Assembly: GCA_903813345.2 (NCBI GenBank) | Contig: CAIIXF020000003.1 | Span: 16,756,931-16,820,930, forward strand | DNA: 64,000 bases | Origin: Owenia fusiformis | Taxonomy: Eukaryota; Annelida; Polychaeta; Sabellida; Oweniidae | Reading direction: 5' to 3' | In this document: in pieces, positions 12,201 to 22,519 of the stretch | How the letters are laid out: every line of letters begins with the position of its first letter | Position numbering within the stretch: position 1 is the stretch's first letter | Program-made: the position numbers and the translations under genes | Notes under the pieces: generated by a model | Databases searched by the model: none | Seen by the model: only the letters and a program-made list of their open reading frames with translations | What the model was told of the DNA's origin: nothing

Positions 12201-14324
12201 GTTGCTATCATTCATTTTGCTTGTTGTCAAAACCTCTAATAAAACCCACTTTACATACAGGTTACACATTCACTTACCATAAGCACATCCCCTCCTCCTA
12301 GTATCAAAACCTCTAATGAAACCACTTTACATACAGGTTACACATTCACTTACCATGAGCACATCACCTCCTCCTAATATCAAAACCTCTAATGAAACCA
12401 CTTTACATACAGGTTACACATTCACTTACCATAAGCACATCACCTCCTCCTAGTATCATAGGAATGGCCTCTTGCTGGACATCAGTTGGTAAACTACAAA
12501 ATATAAACTTAAAGCAATAATAAACATGTACAGGGTGGTCCAAAGGGGTTGTCATTCAGGCATTTGGCAGTGTTTATCTAATATTTGGCAGTGTTTATCT
12601 AATATGCTTGATATTTGTTCAAAATGTGTACCTTAAAGATAGACAATTTCTAAACTTCTAAGGTTCTATATGGTCTGTGTTTTGACAGTTAACAGCTTTA
12701 TTACATTATCAATTACCACATATTCTAAGATCATCTGATCATCCCTTTGCTTTTTGAAAAGAATATATCCACAGCTATTTTTAGGAGTTTGAAAGTATTT
12801 GTTTGATTACCTCCAGTCCATCTCCTCCACAGCCTGCCCTATTTCAGGCATCACACCAAATTCTGAAACACACATTTTTAAAGTTTAGTTCATTACAATA
12901 CATGAATGTGATGAATACAGACATGTATTAAAAACCTCAACCAAAGAGGAAACCTTCTCCTAAGGTCCCCACTTGTTATGAGTCTCTACTAGCCAATAAC
13001 TTGGCTAGACATGATGACATGAGATAAAAATGCGTACTTAGGAAAAAGTCTAGGCGGGAGTTAAATGCTATTTTAAAAATTGTTTTGAAAATATTTCATT
13101 AATTGAAATTGAAACAAACAACACTGTTCTTTGTGAAATATTTCATGCTTTCAGCTTATATCAAAATCACCTGGGACTGCCATTTCATAAAACAGTTCCA
13201 AAGCGTTTTTAATGTCTGACATTAACATGTAAATGGTTGTGAATTTAAGATCCAAAAGATTTGAAATCATATATTTAGTAGTTATGTTCCTATCATTGAA
13301 TATACATGTATGCCCGAGCTCTGTCATTGATATAGCCTTCAGCTCCATTGAATTCCATACAAATGCTTCACGGGGTATGTAATACCTAACCATTATGTCC
13401 CTATCATTGAATATATGCCAAGGTCTGCAACAAAATAGCCCAAGCTTGTGAGGGTTATATTGACGACAGTCCGAAGGCATATATTCAATGATACGGACAT
13501 AATTGTTGTATTACATACCTCAACCACATTTACATAACATTTCATGAAGATAATATGTAGAAATGCATGAAATAAGACCAAAGTTTTCCACGATTCCAGT
13601 CGAAATCACTTTGTTTACATGTTATGCCATCATAAAATTGTCATGGTAATAAAGTTCAGCAGTTATACACCAATATATAGCCGACCTTCGGCTCCATTAC
13701 CTTCCATAAAAATGCTTCGCTAGGTACATAATACTGATCAATAATATTGATTGGCAATCACGACATAACTCTGTGTTAGCAAAATGGCGGTGGTAAAGTG
13801 TAGTGATAAAAATGCTTCAAAAGAACAATAAATAACAAGTCATGGAGACAGACATATTATCTTACACAACAAACAAATCAATGAGGGTGAGTTTATTTTA
13901 TTTCAGTCCATGAATAGCAACAATTTGTAAAAGGTACATATATCGTGAAGAACAAGAAAACACAGGGCCTTATGATCCAGCATAAGGCCATAACTAAGTA
14001 AAGGCCTGGGAAGGATGACACTGCTATCTTTATTTAGATGACGTGAATACGTGGCGTTATTTAATTTCAAGTGACAACAGGGCAGTTTTGTTTGCGTTTG
14101 TCTCAAACAGTGGTGTACCAAACATAGTCTATTATCACCCACCATTTTTTGAACATTGAAAAAATGTAAAATGTGTAAAGAAGTGTAAATAACACAACAC
14201 TACGGCCAATTATATATTCAACATTGGTTACATATTTAACTACGTATATTCATACTTTAAATAAATTGTGTTTCGCATAGAAATAGATAATACTATGGTT
14301 AGAAATACCTTCAAAAGCAGTCAT
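3109..14324 (-). CDS. DDX1: DDX1, DEAD-box RNA helicase (5' part, runs off left edge)
   Basis: ATP-dependent DEAD-box RNA helicase with a SPRY domain inserted after motif I; the family acts in the tRNA-ligase complex and in RNA processing. Exons (5' to 3', minus): 14309-14324, 12811-12862, 12430-12493, 11742-11771, 11352-11490, 10909-10998, 10542-10702, 10200-10349, 9645-9815, 8770-8907, 7789-7887, 7085-7225, 6344-6418, 3109-3220. The phases agree at every junction and give 479 codons plus one base. Visible motifs: [10 protein letters not shown] (motif I, exon 4), the SPRY insert (exons 6-9, [11 protein letters not shown]), PSRELAEQT (Ia, exon 10), GTPGRL (Ib, exon 11), DEAD split across exons 11/12, and CSATLHS (motif III, exon 12). 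Vertebrate DDX1 is about 740 residues, so the C-terminal helicase lobe lies left of the window; no matching exon was seen in 1-3100. Exon 5 encodes a Gly-rich linker (six Gly). Confidence 0.95.
3543..3795. mobile_element. Pogo/Tigger-like MITE with TA target duplication
   Basis: 253 bp. The left end CAGTAGAAC and right end GTTCTACTG are perfect inverted repeats, each flanked by TA (3541-3542 and 3796-3797). The interior repeats 'gtgttccacttac' and its complement. The TA duplication and the sequence style fit nonautonomous pogo/Tigger elements. It lies in DDX1 intron 13. Related pieces: 463-480, 6280-6330 (3' end), 8506-8580 and about 50772-50835. Confidence 0.7.
4008..4205. repeat. Two-copy tandem duplication of about 104 bp
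   Basis: The segment from 'aatacagacacacaaaatta' to 'gagaattaaggtagttctgc' occurs twice in direct orientation (about 4012-4093 and about 4118-4200), more than 90% alike by eye. It is in DDX1 intron 13. No coding content was seen. Confidence 0.7.
6835..7071. mobile_element. Mariner-type MITE ending beside DDX1 exon 12 splice donor
   Basis: Imperfect inverted arms (about 6872-6900 and 7033-7057, 'ggttaaactacatgttt' against its complement) sit inside a right end reading GAGACACCCTG followed by TA, typical of mariner termini. The right end falls about 14 bp from the last base of DDX1 exon 12. The left terminus is unclear. Confidence 0.45.
7345..7546. mobile_element. MITE with CAGTGATCTCCCC ends, copy 1
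   Basis: About 202 bp, starting CAGTGATCTCCCCAG and ending GGGGAGGTCACTG. The interior shares long stretches ('gtgggtgcaa', 'ttggtcaaaatatatttttcatga') with the copy at 16898-17104 in the opposite orientation. The CAGTG ends suggest a hAT-like family. No clear target-site duplication was found. It lies in DDX1 intron 11. Confidence 0.6.
8002..8492. mobile_element. TGTCACCACC-family element(s), decayed
   Basis: Contains 'aatgtcaccacctgccatttg', 'atcacttgtgatggtgacat' and, at 8480-8492, 'atatgtcaccactttt'. Between them is 'aaggtcattcaaggtcaaat' and 'gtcagatttgaacttctgaaaa', the same material that forms the satellite at 51.9-53.4 kb. It appears to be an older copy in the reverse orientation, inside DDX1 intron 10. 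Confidence 0.5.
9031..9357. mobile_element. Foldback/MITE with arms of about 48 bp in DDX1 intron 9
   Basis: Left arm 9031-9078 ('gtactctaaattgacttcct' and on) is the near-perfect reverse complement of the right arm 9310-9357. Similarity continues weakly outward on both sides. A second, smaller inverted pair ('cacaaacataaagaaac', 8996-9012 and 9087-9103) is nested in it. No coding content was seen. Confidence 0.6.
12273..12493 (-). repeat. Tandem 76-bp duplications of the 3' end of DDX1 exon 3 with its splice donor
   Basis: The true exon 3 (12430-12493) ends in codons for LGGGDVLM followed by GTAAGTG. Two further copies of the exon's last 30 or so nt, with intact GTAAGTG donors, lie directly downstream in intron 3. 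The donors are at 12349-12353 and 12273-12277, spaced 76 bp. Flanking 'acctctaatgaaaccacttt' is part of each unit. Confidence 0.8.
13250..13735. repeat. Complex direct and inverted repeat region in DDX1 intron 1
   Basis: A roughly 58-bp motif ('atatagcc..ttc.gctccatt..ttccata.aaatgcttc') occurs at about 13335-13385 and again at 13676-13732. 'cctatcattgaatata' occurs at 13290 and 13402, and inverted at about 13480-13495. It is probably a decayed transposon. No coding content was seen. Confidence 0.45.
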
Positions 14325-14400
14325 CGTTATTTCACCACACAGCAGGTCAAGGTCGTTTCGCCGGTCTAACGAGTGGCAGTCAACTTCCGTTTCAGTGTTT
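14325..14400 (-). promoter_or_regulatory. Presumed DDX1 5' UTR/core promoter region
   Basis: This is the only sequence between the DDX1 start codon and the hAT MITE. No TATA box is obvious. The segment is slightly GC-richer than its surroundings. The transcription start may instead lie inside or beyond the MITE. The assignment rests on position alone. Confidence 0.3.
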
Positions 14401-14409
14401 TTGTAACGA

Positions 14410-14714
14410 CAAGGAGGATTGGCTCCCAGGATCGAAACTCGATATTTTCCAACAATGAAAACGTCGAAATGTCGTTATTTTCTGAAATTAAAACCGACTA
14501 TAAATTCAAAATAAACAGTTCAAAAGATTCGAACCAATATCTCGATCATTTCTTGTGAGTTTTGGAATTTTTCGTTTGGAAATAAGACCAAAATTCACGA
14601 TTTAAATGTTGAAGTGAACAAAATGGCGGCTGTTTGAATTCGAATTTTGTATTACGACATACCCATATATGGGACAGAATATCGGTGGTGCACTCTGGGA
14701 GCCAATCCTCCTTG
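14410..14714. mobile_element. hAT-type MITE with perfect 20-bp TIRs and 8-bp TSD
   Basis: 305 bp. TIR CAAGGAGGATTGGCTCCCAG at 14410-14429 is a perfect reverse complement of 14695-14714. Both sides carry the 8-bp target duplication TGTAACGA (14402-14409 and 14715-14722), diagnostic of the 8-bp duplicators (hAT/P type). It has no transposase and so is nonautonomous. It sits 85 bp upstream of the DDX1 start codon. Confidence 0.85.
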
Positions 14715-14722
14715 TGTAACGA

Positions 14723-17295
14723 GAAAAAAATAGCTGAGTACTTTTGCATTTCCATTGTTTATGAGACACCCGCATGATATCATAAGATTTTGATGATATG
14801 ATAAAGTAGACAGGGACATTAGGATCACGAGAATATACAAATTGTAGCATCATGCCTCCTATGACAACAGTGGTAACGTTTTCAAATCCAGGCCCCGTCG
14901 ACTTTTCAGAACCGTTTCGATAGCCTGTCTCCCCACTTGCAACTTGCGGAGGTCTTACTCATTAGAAAATGCCCGACAGCTCCGTTAATACATAATCTTT
15001 GCGTAAACTTGATGTGGTGCGCAAGACCCATTGTACTCACGTCAGAAACGCGCAGACTATTCGCGTTACTAAGCAACGCTTTGACCTTGAAATAACAACA
15101 AATGAGACGCCACACCACTTCGTGAAATTGAATTTGGAATGTGTGTTCTCCGCACATTTCTTCGAATATCTTCGGTTGTATTCAGGTAAGATGCATATAA
15201 ATTAGTTTTTTTATATTCCTAAGATCAATGGCCTTACAATGATACCAATTTATATTAGAATTTCAGAATATTTTTGATGAAAAGAGCACTTGAAGTTTGA
15301 TCAAAATATGTTCACGTGTTTTCGTTCATCAAGCGTTCGTGAATTTATACCTACCTCCAGTTGTTTTTGGAAGTTATCCTTTAGTTTATGTTTGTACCAT
15401 GGTATGGTTGAATAAATGTCAAAATTTGATCAATATTACTAAAAATCCGTGAAAGTTATCGATGATTATGTTGGTCATTTTTGGTCCATTTCACTGAACA
15501 ATTTTTCAGTTTTCAGCGTCTATGTTAAAAGGAATTTGATATTTTTTTTTCATATTCTTATTTATTTTAGAATATGGTGCTGTCTTACTTTGTGTGAAAA
15601 AGTTAAGCCCAACTCCCTGTAGTTTTCTTCATCGAGCGGATTTTATATGGTCTGGGATCACAAATATGGGCCCACAAGACACTTCGACTACTTTCGATAC
15701 CAATTGTGGTAATGAATGAGTATGAAACATTGTTAAAACAAAAGTAACCATCATAAAGAATATTTCTGTTTGATATCCACATGAATCTTTCAGTATTTTT
15801 GTCATAAATTCAATCTTCATACCCTTGACCCTGCTAAATATTGAGGATCTCTGTTTTTTTCCGTATATCAGTTTCCTACGAGACATCTTTAGCAACAAGA
15901 TTCCTTGTTGTATTCCTCAAGTACATTATTTAGATAGTGAACATGAATACCATATCAATCTGTCATATCTAAGCTTTTCTTGCTGGGTTTCTTAAAGGTA
16001 TTTATTAGTTTTTTTCCCATTGGTGCTTGTGCTTAATAGATATTCACATGAGGTAAAATGAAATGGCTTACATGACCTATTCATAGCTGCAGATTCATTC
16101 CATGTTTAAGTTTAAAAATGTTTGAGGATCAAATCAGTATCAAAATTTCTTTCAAGTTCTTCAGAGCATAGTTATTATAACACTGTATGCACCAGGTCCA
16201 ACAGGATTGACACACTATTGTGTAGGCTATGTACTGTATTTTAATATTCTCATTGTACAGTTGTATCTGATATGAATTTTGTTTAATAATGTTTGGATAA
16301 CTTACACCGTAGGCCCTATGTCTAATAATAATTTTTCCATTGGGTTGAATAATCTAAGTGGGGGGGGGAGTTCACTCATTTTACCTTTAGTACAAGCAAC
16401 ATGTACAGTTGACCTATCAATATTATTCATTACAATCTCTAATATAAAATCTTCAACAATATGAGTATCAGTGAGTTGAAGTTGTTCAAGTTTGAAAGTG
16501 CAAAAATCAGGAAAAGTGTTAAAACTCTCCCAAATAATCAAATAAATAGTGTTACATGTCAGGGATTTCACCAGAATTTTGCATTACCTGATAACAGACT
16601 CAATAAATGAAAACAACAGGCAAAATTAAGAAATCAAAAATTGAACATGGAAAAGTTGAAAAGTCCCTAAAACAACAGGCAATTTTGTGAAAACAAACAT
16701 TGAAAATCGCCTGTTGTCTGCTGCTAATGCAACCCCTGCATGTCCAGATTACAGGTTGATCCAAAAAATGTAACTCAAACAAATGTTAATGATAACTCAG
16801 CCATTCAGCTTATCTATTTTTAAGTTCATTAATTTTTACATTAGGCCTATTTAGATAACAAACATCAGTATCCGAGGCATAAGTACGAATATCATTTCAG
16901 TGATCTCCCCAGCATTAAAGCAAGTGGGTGCAGCACTCATATGAGATTTTGAAAATAGGCTTGCACTCACCTGAAAATCCATTTACACCCACTTTAAAAT
17001 GAGAAAAATCATGAAAGATTTGCATATTTTGACCAATTTTGGTCTGCATTGTGAGAATGAAAGTTTTCCACCCACCTGAGAAAAAATTCCTGTGGAGATC
17101 ACTGCATTCAGTTATACTGCTATAACTTTAGCTTCTTAATATCACTTCTTTGAGGTAAAATAAATCCAGTAGGTCCTTTGATATTTCAAGTTTATAGCTA
17201 TTTGAGCATACAAATGTTTGCATATAATAAGTACATGAAGTACAGTTACAGTTTCAATCACTTCTGGGTCAATTCATGTTGTTCTGTAGCTTCTT
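14723..17295. other. Spacer upstream of DDX1, no supported gene
   Basis: At 14880-15180 a GC-richer segment contains a 22-bp motif shared, inverted, with about 40340-40362. At 15183 a good splice donor (TCAG followed by GTAAGA) on the plus strand could end a divergent noncoding first exon. A minus-strand ATG at about 15886 opens MSRRKLIYGKKQRSS and runs to possible donors, but no partner exons were seen. The rest is AT-rich. Confidence 0.4.
16898..17104. mobile_element. MITE with CAGTGATCTCCCC ends, copy 2
   Basis: About 207 bp, starting CAGTGATCTCCCCAG and ending GGAGATCACTG. The interior is the reverse complement of the copy at 7345-7546 with moderate divergence. It belongs to the same family and carries no ORF. 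Confidence 0.6.
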
Positions 17296-17388
17296 TCATG
17301 TAGGAGCTTGAGAGTCATCATCAGTGTTTAGTGGTTTAAATTCCTGGGGGAACTCCAGTGTTACATCAGGGGCCTCAACTTTGTGATC
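17296..17388 (-). CDS. Candidate terminal exon of an unidentified minus-strand gene
   Basis: A strong acceptor (ATTTTTTCAG) on the minus strand is followed by 30 open codons (DHKVEAPDVTLEFPQEF, then an acidic tail) and TGA. The other two frames close quickly. The codon pattern looks coding and the peptide is acidic and proline-containing, but I do not recognise the protein. It does not join in phase to the end of the ORF at 18066-18848. The upstream exons were not found, so this remains a candidate. Confidence 0.3.
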   Translation of the reverse strand, partial: DHKVEAPDVTLEFPQEFKPLNTDDDSQAPT

Positions 17389-18065
17389 CTGAAAAAATAT
17401 TAATGATGATCTGTACATGCATTATTGCACTAAATCTAGTCACATAACTGAGTTATAGCTGCCTTAGCTAGGCTAAATCATGAAGGAATGAGTGATTCTT
17501 AGACTTGATTACTTAATAGTATTCTTCAAAAATCTTCAAATATGAATAATCAATTATAAACCTCTACTCTAAGCTATTATGTGGTTAGGGTTTTATGTCT
17601 CCAATTATTATTTTTATTTTATGTGATTTTCCATTGGTTAACATCATCAAGGCTATACCAGCATAAAAAATCATTTGGGATTAGGGGCTGAGTCAATATT
17701 TCAATCTTCGTCAAAAAATATAATTAATTTAGTAGCCTCCCCTCTAATTAAAGTCAAATGTTGAATCTTGTGCAATGTAAAATTGTCAAAATTTTGATTT
17801 ACGTACAGTGTACAAGCATGACAAGTAGAACATCAGCATACAATATCTGCTACTGCTATAACAACACATTTCAAATTCTCTTTATACATCTGTGGATTAT
17901 ATTTAATGGTCATACCATTGCAGAAGATGAAAGCCCAGGAAAGTAACAATCAATGCCCATCACCTAATTAAAAAGCGTTTTACCCCCTCTATCCAAATGT
18001 AATTAATTACGTATTGATGGACATTGAAATATTGACCCAGCCCCTTATATTTCCTGTAACAGTAT

Positions 18066-18848
18066 TCAGTATTTACCTTTCTTCCTCAGTCTGTCAGTCT
18101 CTCTATAATTCTCAGAACTAAAATTAATGAAATTATAAAATTTAATTGAAGAATTACACACCAAACCTAGCTGCTGGTTTGGTGCTGGTAAACTAGGAAA
18201 ATTCCCAAAAATGAAAGTAATTGCTGAGCTGTAGGCATTGGCAAGTCTTGTTTTGCCAATGCTACTCAAATGAACAGAATCCCCAAAATAACAAGAAGAA
18301 AACAAATTAGAGTTCTTGTTGCCGTGCAAAAATAAGCGCTCGCAATTCAAAAATGCTAATGATTGATGGTGGCACAAATCAACAAGACGGCGATTAACAT
18401 AACGTGCCTTTTTGTTAAACTTATATTGATTAAATCTAGGAAGAATACCCAAAATACAAAATTTAGTGTGTGAACTGAAACGTGTACGAAGGACGCTGAG
18501 AAGATTACAAAATTCTTTCTCAACTAAAATATTCAAAGGGGTCCTCGAGTCTGTGGTGCCTTTCCAGTAGATGTCATTTCCTCCACAAAGGACAAATACT
18601 AGATCGGCATCAAAGCAGACTTTTGGATCCGAATCTAAATTAAAAAGCTTGTGTGCAATGGATGGCACAGTGCCACCCGAAAAGAAAATGCTAAATAACT
18701 GAAAATTAAAAAGAACACATAAGAAAGAAAGTTGTGCTTCTAAGGCCTCTTTCAGCCCCCTCCCATGGCTAGTGGAGACAAGCTGTATTTTAAACACCAT
18801 TCTGAAGATAGATAATATTTTTACTTTATTAATGTATGTCTTGACCAT
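18066..18848 (-). CDS. SGNH/GDSL-hydrolase-like ORF, probably transposon-derived
   Basis: A 260-codon open frame. The central part resembles an SGNH hydrolase: a block-I-like segment (VSTSHGRGL), GGND in LVFVLCGGNDIYW (block III), and D-x-x-H in FGDSVHLSSIGKTRLANA (block V, catalytic Asp/His). Such domains occur in host esterases and also in ORF1 of some non-LTR retrotransposons and other invertebrate repeats. Basic, hydrophobic ends flank the domain. The canonical block-I serine context (GDS) is not clear. No reverse transcriptase was found beside it. It is either a relic of a mobile element or a single-exon gene. Confidence 0.5.
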   Translation of the reverse strand: MVKTYINKVKILSIFRMVFKIQLVSTSHGRGLKEALEAQLSFLCVLFNFQLFSIFFSGGTVPSIAHKLFNLDSDPKVCFDADLVFVLCGGNDIYWKGTTDSRTPLNILVEKEFCNLLSVLRTRFSSHTKFCILGILPRFNQYKFNKKARYVNRRLVDLCHHQSLAFLNCERLFLHGNKNSNLFSSCYFGDSVHLSSIGKTRLANAYSSAITFIFGNFPSLPAPNQQLGLVCNSSIKFYNFINFSSENYRETDRLRKKGKY

Positions 18849-18946
18849 AAATCAGTAACTTATAAGTTCATGTTTGGAAAAGAAAAGCCTTCGTTAAGTT
18901 TGTATGTGTTCCGGTTTTATTGGAACATTCATAATACCACACTCTA

Positions 18947-19175
18947 GAGGGTATCAAATAAATATGTTCTCCCCTCCTTAGCTTTAACATCCACATTATG
19001 TTGCATAACCTTTTTGTAGATACATATCTGAATTGTTCTTTAGTACATCAAAACTAGGCTTCACATAGCAACTCCACAAGAAGTTTCAGATGACTAACTC
19101 CACTAGATGCACTTTTTTGCACAAAAGTTCATTCTCTTGAAATTAAGGGGGAGAACATATTTATTTGACACCCTG
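18947..19175. mobile_element. Mariner-type MITE
   Basis: 229 bp flanked by TA (18945-18946 and 19176-19177). The ends GAGGGTATCAAATAAATATG and, inverted, CAGGGTGTCAAATAAATATG continue into TTCTCCCC, giving TIRs of about 29 bp. No ORF is present. Confidence 0.7.
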
Positions 19176-19632
19176 TATTTAAATTTTGTAAGAGGTCATG
19201 ACTTTTGAAAGTGAATGTCAAAATGTGAATGTATCATAATTAATGATGTTTGATTGTATTTTGTTTCAAAAATATTTCTTACTCAAAGTATCAAGCTGTA
19301 AAGTTATAATCTGGTTAAAACATGGGCCTTCAAACATGTTGTACTGACTACTTAAAAACTAGAAGGCAAATGCTGAAAGGGACATGGCCAGGATCTGACA
19401 TTTGGTGAGGCATTGAGTAAAACATGAAATAATGTAATATCATAAAATATCTTCACAGTTCCAATCAAAATAATGTAATTAGGTTTCTGTCAAATTTTGG
19501 TGCAGCAGTTGCCTGGCTATGGCTTGACAGCAGCAAAAACAGCAAATAATTCCTGTATACTGATATATGATCTAGGCCATTCATGAAATATTCCTGGATT
19601 GTGTGACTTTGGTATAGGCAGCTATCATATCT

Positions 19633-20578
19633 GGGGTTTCAATAACAGCCGGCGGCCGGCGAAAACGCCGCTTCAAATCCCAGTTACGCCGGTTCAAATT
19701 TTGAGAAAAAAAATTAGAAAAAAAATTGCCGGCTCAAATGATCAGAGATTTTGCTCACACATGAGACAAATCAATTTAGTTTGTCATGTCAAATGAAAGA
19801 ATATAAATTAACCTACCTTGAGAAGGCAAAATGTAAGTATAATAGGCAGATAATCAGCAGTGTTTTAGAGAAACACTGAGATAATTATCTTACTGTAATT
19901 CGGCCACCATTTTTATTGACCTACTCTCAAACCAAAACATTATGCTTTGAGACTAAATGGGTCAGTAGCAATGTCCTGCCACCCCTTTTGTTTCAATGGA
20001 TACTACATGTACTATTATTACAGTTACACATATACTTGAAATAAACAGTATAAATCAATACAATTGATCTTCTTGGCATTATCTTACATCATATTGAGGA
20101 AGCACAAAGGGCAACATTTGAAAAACACAAATTAATTAACAAGTAAAAAGTTAATTAAAAATCAAATTATGTATTGATCTGCTTTATTGAAATCAATTGC
20201 TCATATACAATTTGCATTAAAGTGACAGGAAAATACTGATTTCAATATTTTACATCACAGTGAGGAAGCACAAGGGGCAACATTTAAAAAACACATAAAG
20301 TAATGAACATGTCAAAGAGATCAATTGATCAAATATACAGTTTGCAATAAAGTGGCAGGAAAATATTGATTCTATGATTTTACATATGGGGATATGCTTT
20401 TATTTTCAATATATTGAGTCGAGCACCTCCAAAAATGAAGTAGAAAGCGAGCGAAGTCGAACGCGAGCGAAGAAGCGAGCGAAGTCGAACGCGAGCGAAG
20501 CGAGCGGCGAACGATTGAAAAAAATTCAGCCTGCTGAAATTGCCTAATGCCTGTTGAAAAAATATTTATTGAAACCCC
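19633..20578. mobile_element. Inverted-repeat element with GGGGTTTCAATAA ends
   Basis: A 13-bp perfect inverted pair (19633-19645 and 20566-20578) bounds about 946 bp. Inside are a GC-rich 'ccggcggccggcg' stretch, a roughly 180-bp imperfect direct duplication (about 20090-20370) and a 'gcgagcgaagtcgaac' simple repeat (20440-20510). No clear target duplication was seen, so the boundaries are tentative. Confidence 0.4.
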
Positions 20579-21039
20579 TGCATATGCCTTTTAAATGCCA
20601 AGAATCCTTAAAAGACATTTCTCGCTCTTTATTTTTAAGCTAATAAAACATGTTTGGAGGATGAAGAGCCCAATTTTAATAGATTTTATATAGGCCTACT
20701 AATATTTTTTATTATTGAGTGTGATGTTATGCCCCCTAGCAGTTGCACTGGTACACTTAAAAATTGATGGTAACTAGATAAGTAACATAACTGCAATAGA
20801 GTTCACGATATCTAATTATCTTATTATTAATTACTAGTAGTATACCAGTGAACCTTAAGCAGAATTCATACAAAAATTTACAATCCTTTTTCATATTTTT
20901 TTATATTGTTTTGTAAATCCATGAAAACTACTTCTGACTTTTTTGTCTGATCATTTTGCTCTTAATTATATCTGATTTCATAATTCTTCAATTTATTTGA
21001 CATTAGTAGATTTTGCTATTGTGAATTTTGCCATTTGTG

Positions 21040-22230
21040 CTCTTATTGCATGTGGTGCTTTCTTTTCATTGCATTTTGCCCTATCTTATTATTGAATTGT
21101 GCCATAGTGTTTTGCCCTTTGTGCTTTCTTATTATTGAATTGTGCTATAGTGTTTCGCCATTTGTGCTTTCTTATTGTTAAATTGTGCCATTGTGTTTTG
21201 CCCTTTGTGCTTTCTTATTATTGAATAATGCCATTGTGTTTTGCCCTTTGTGCTTTCTTATTATTGAATTGTGCCATTGTTTTTTTCCCTTTGTGCTTTC
21301 TTATTACTGAACTGTGCCATTGTGTTTTGCCATTTGTGCTTTCTTATTGTTTAATTGTGCCATTGTGTTTTGCCCTTTGTGCTTTCTTATTATTGAATTG
21401 TGCCATTGTGTTTTGCCCTTTGTGCTTTCTTTTTGTTGAATTGTAATTGTGCCATTGTATTTTGCCCTTTGTGCTTTCTTATTATTGAATTGTGCCATTG
21501 TGTTTTGTCCTTTGTGCTTTCTTATTATTGAATTGTGCCATTGTTTTTTGCCCTTTGTGCTTTCTTATTACTGAACTGTGCCATTGTGTTTTGCCCTTTG
21601 TGCTTTCTTATTGTTGAATTGTGCCATTGTGTTTTGCCCTTTGTGCTTTCTTATTATTGAATTGTGCCATTGTGTTTTGCCCTTTGTGCTTTCTTATTAT
21701 TGAACTGTGCCATTGTGTATTGCCATTTGTGCTTTCTTATTGTTGAATTGTGCCATTGTGTTTTGCCCTCTGTGCTTTCTTTTTGTTGAATTGTGCCATT
21801 GTGTTTTGCCCTTTGTGCTTTCTTATTATTGAATTGTGCCATTGTGTTTTGCCATTTGTACTTTCTTATTGTTGAATTGTGCCATCGTGTTTTGCCCTTT
21901 GTGCTTTCTTATTATTGAATTGTGCCATTGTGTTTTGCCCTTTGTGCTTTCTTATTACTGAACTGTTCCATTGTGTTTTGCCATTTGTGCTTTCTTATTG
22001 TTGAATTGTGCCATTGTGTTTTGCCCTCTGTGCTTTCTTTTTGTTGAATTGTGCCATTGTGTTTTGCCCTTTGTGCTTTCTTATTACTGAACTGTTCCAT
22101 TGTGTTTTGTCCTTTGTGCTTTCTTATTACTGAACTGTTCCATTGTGTTTTGCCCTTTGTGCTTTCTTATTACTGAACTGTTCCATTGTGTTTTGCCATT
22201 TGTGCTTTCTTATTATTGAATTGTGTACTT
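21040..22230. repeat. Tandem array, 43-bp unit, about 27 copies
   Basis: The unit contains 'ttgtgccattgtgttttgcc' then 'ctttgtgctttcttattattgaa'. The copies are similar (mostly single substitutions). Because 43 is not a multiple of three, the repeat opens spurious frames on both strands that spell recurring peptides; I do not consider these genes. This is the leftmost of the arrays flanking the giant ORF. Confidence 0.9.
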
Positions 22231-22519
22231 AAGTGGTACAAACTTGTATATTGGGACAGCTGATGGTTGACAATACATAATGGATTATGTAAATTCAATG
22301 AACAATTTGATATCAATATAACATTATAATCATCATAATTTTTATCTTACAATACACAATCAGAAAGTTTACAATACATAACATTATATATTCAGTCAAC
22401 CAAGCTTAAAAGTCAGAAAAACCCACGTATTTTGCCTATTTTACACACCATGTATTTAAAAGAAGATAAATTTATGGAATAAGTCTGTAAGGACATGTCA
22501 TGGCCAAATGACCATTGAC
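22231..22519. other. Spacer between two arrays
   Basis: AT-rich unique sequence with several 'acaatacataa' repeats. No gene was seen. Confidence 0.5.

Noticed and set aside
17296-18110. Joining the SGNH-like ORF end to the exon at 17296-17388
   Set aside because: The donor after AAG AAA G and the acceptor at 17389 give a phase that stops at once, and the alternative phase has an upstream stop.
21228-22100. Repetitive open frames on both strands in the 43-bp array
   Set aside because: They are an arithmetic product of a 43-bp period (three units reopen the frame); the peptides only mirror the DNA repeat.
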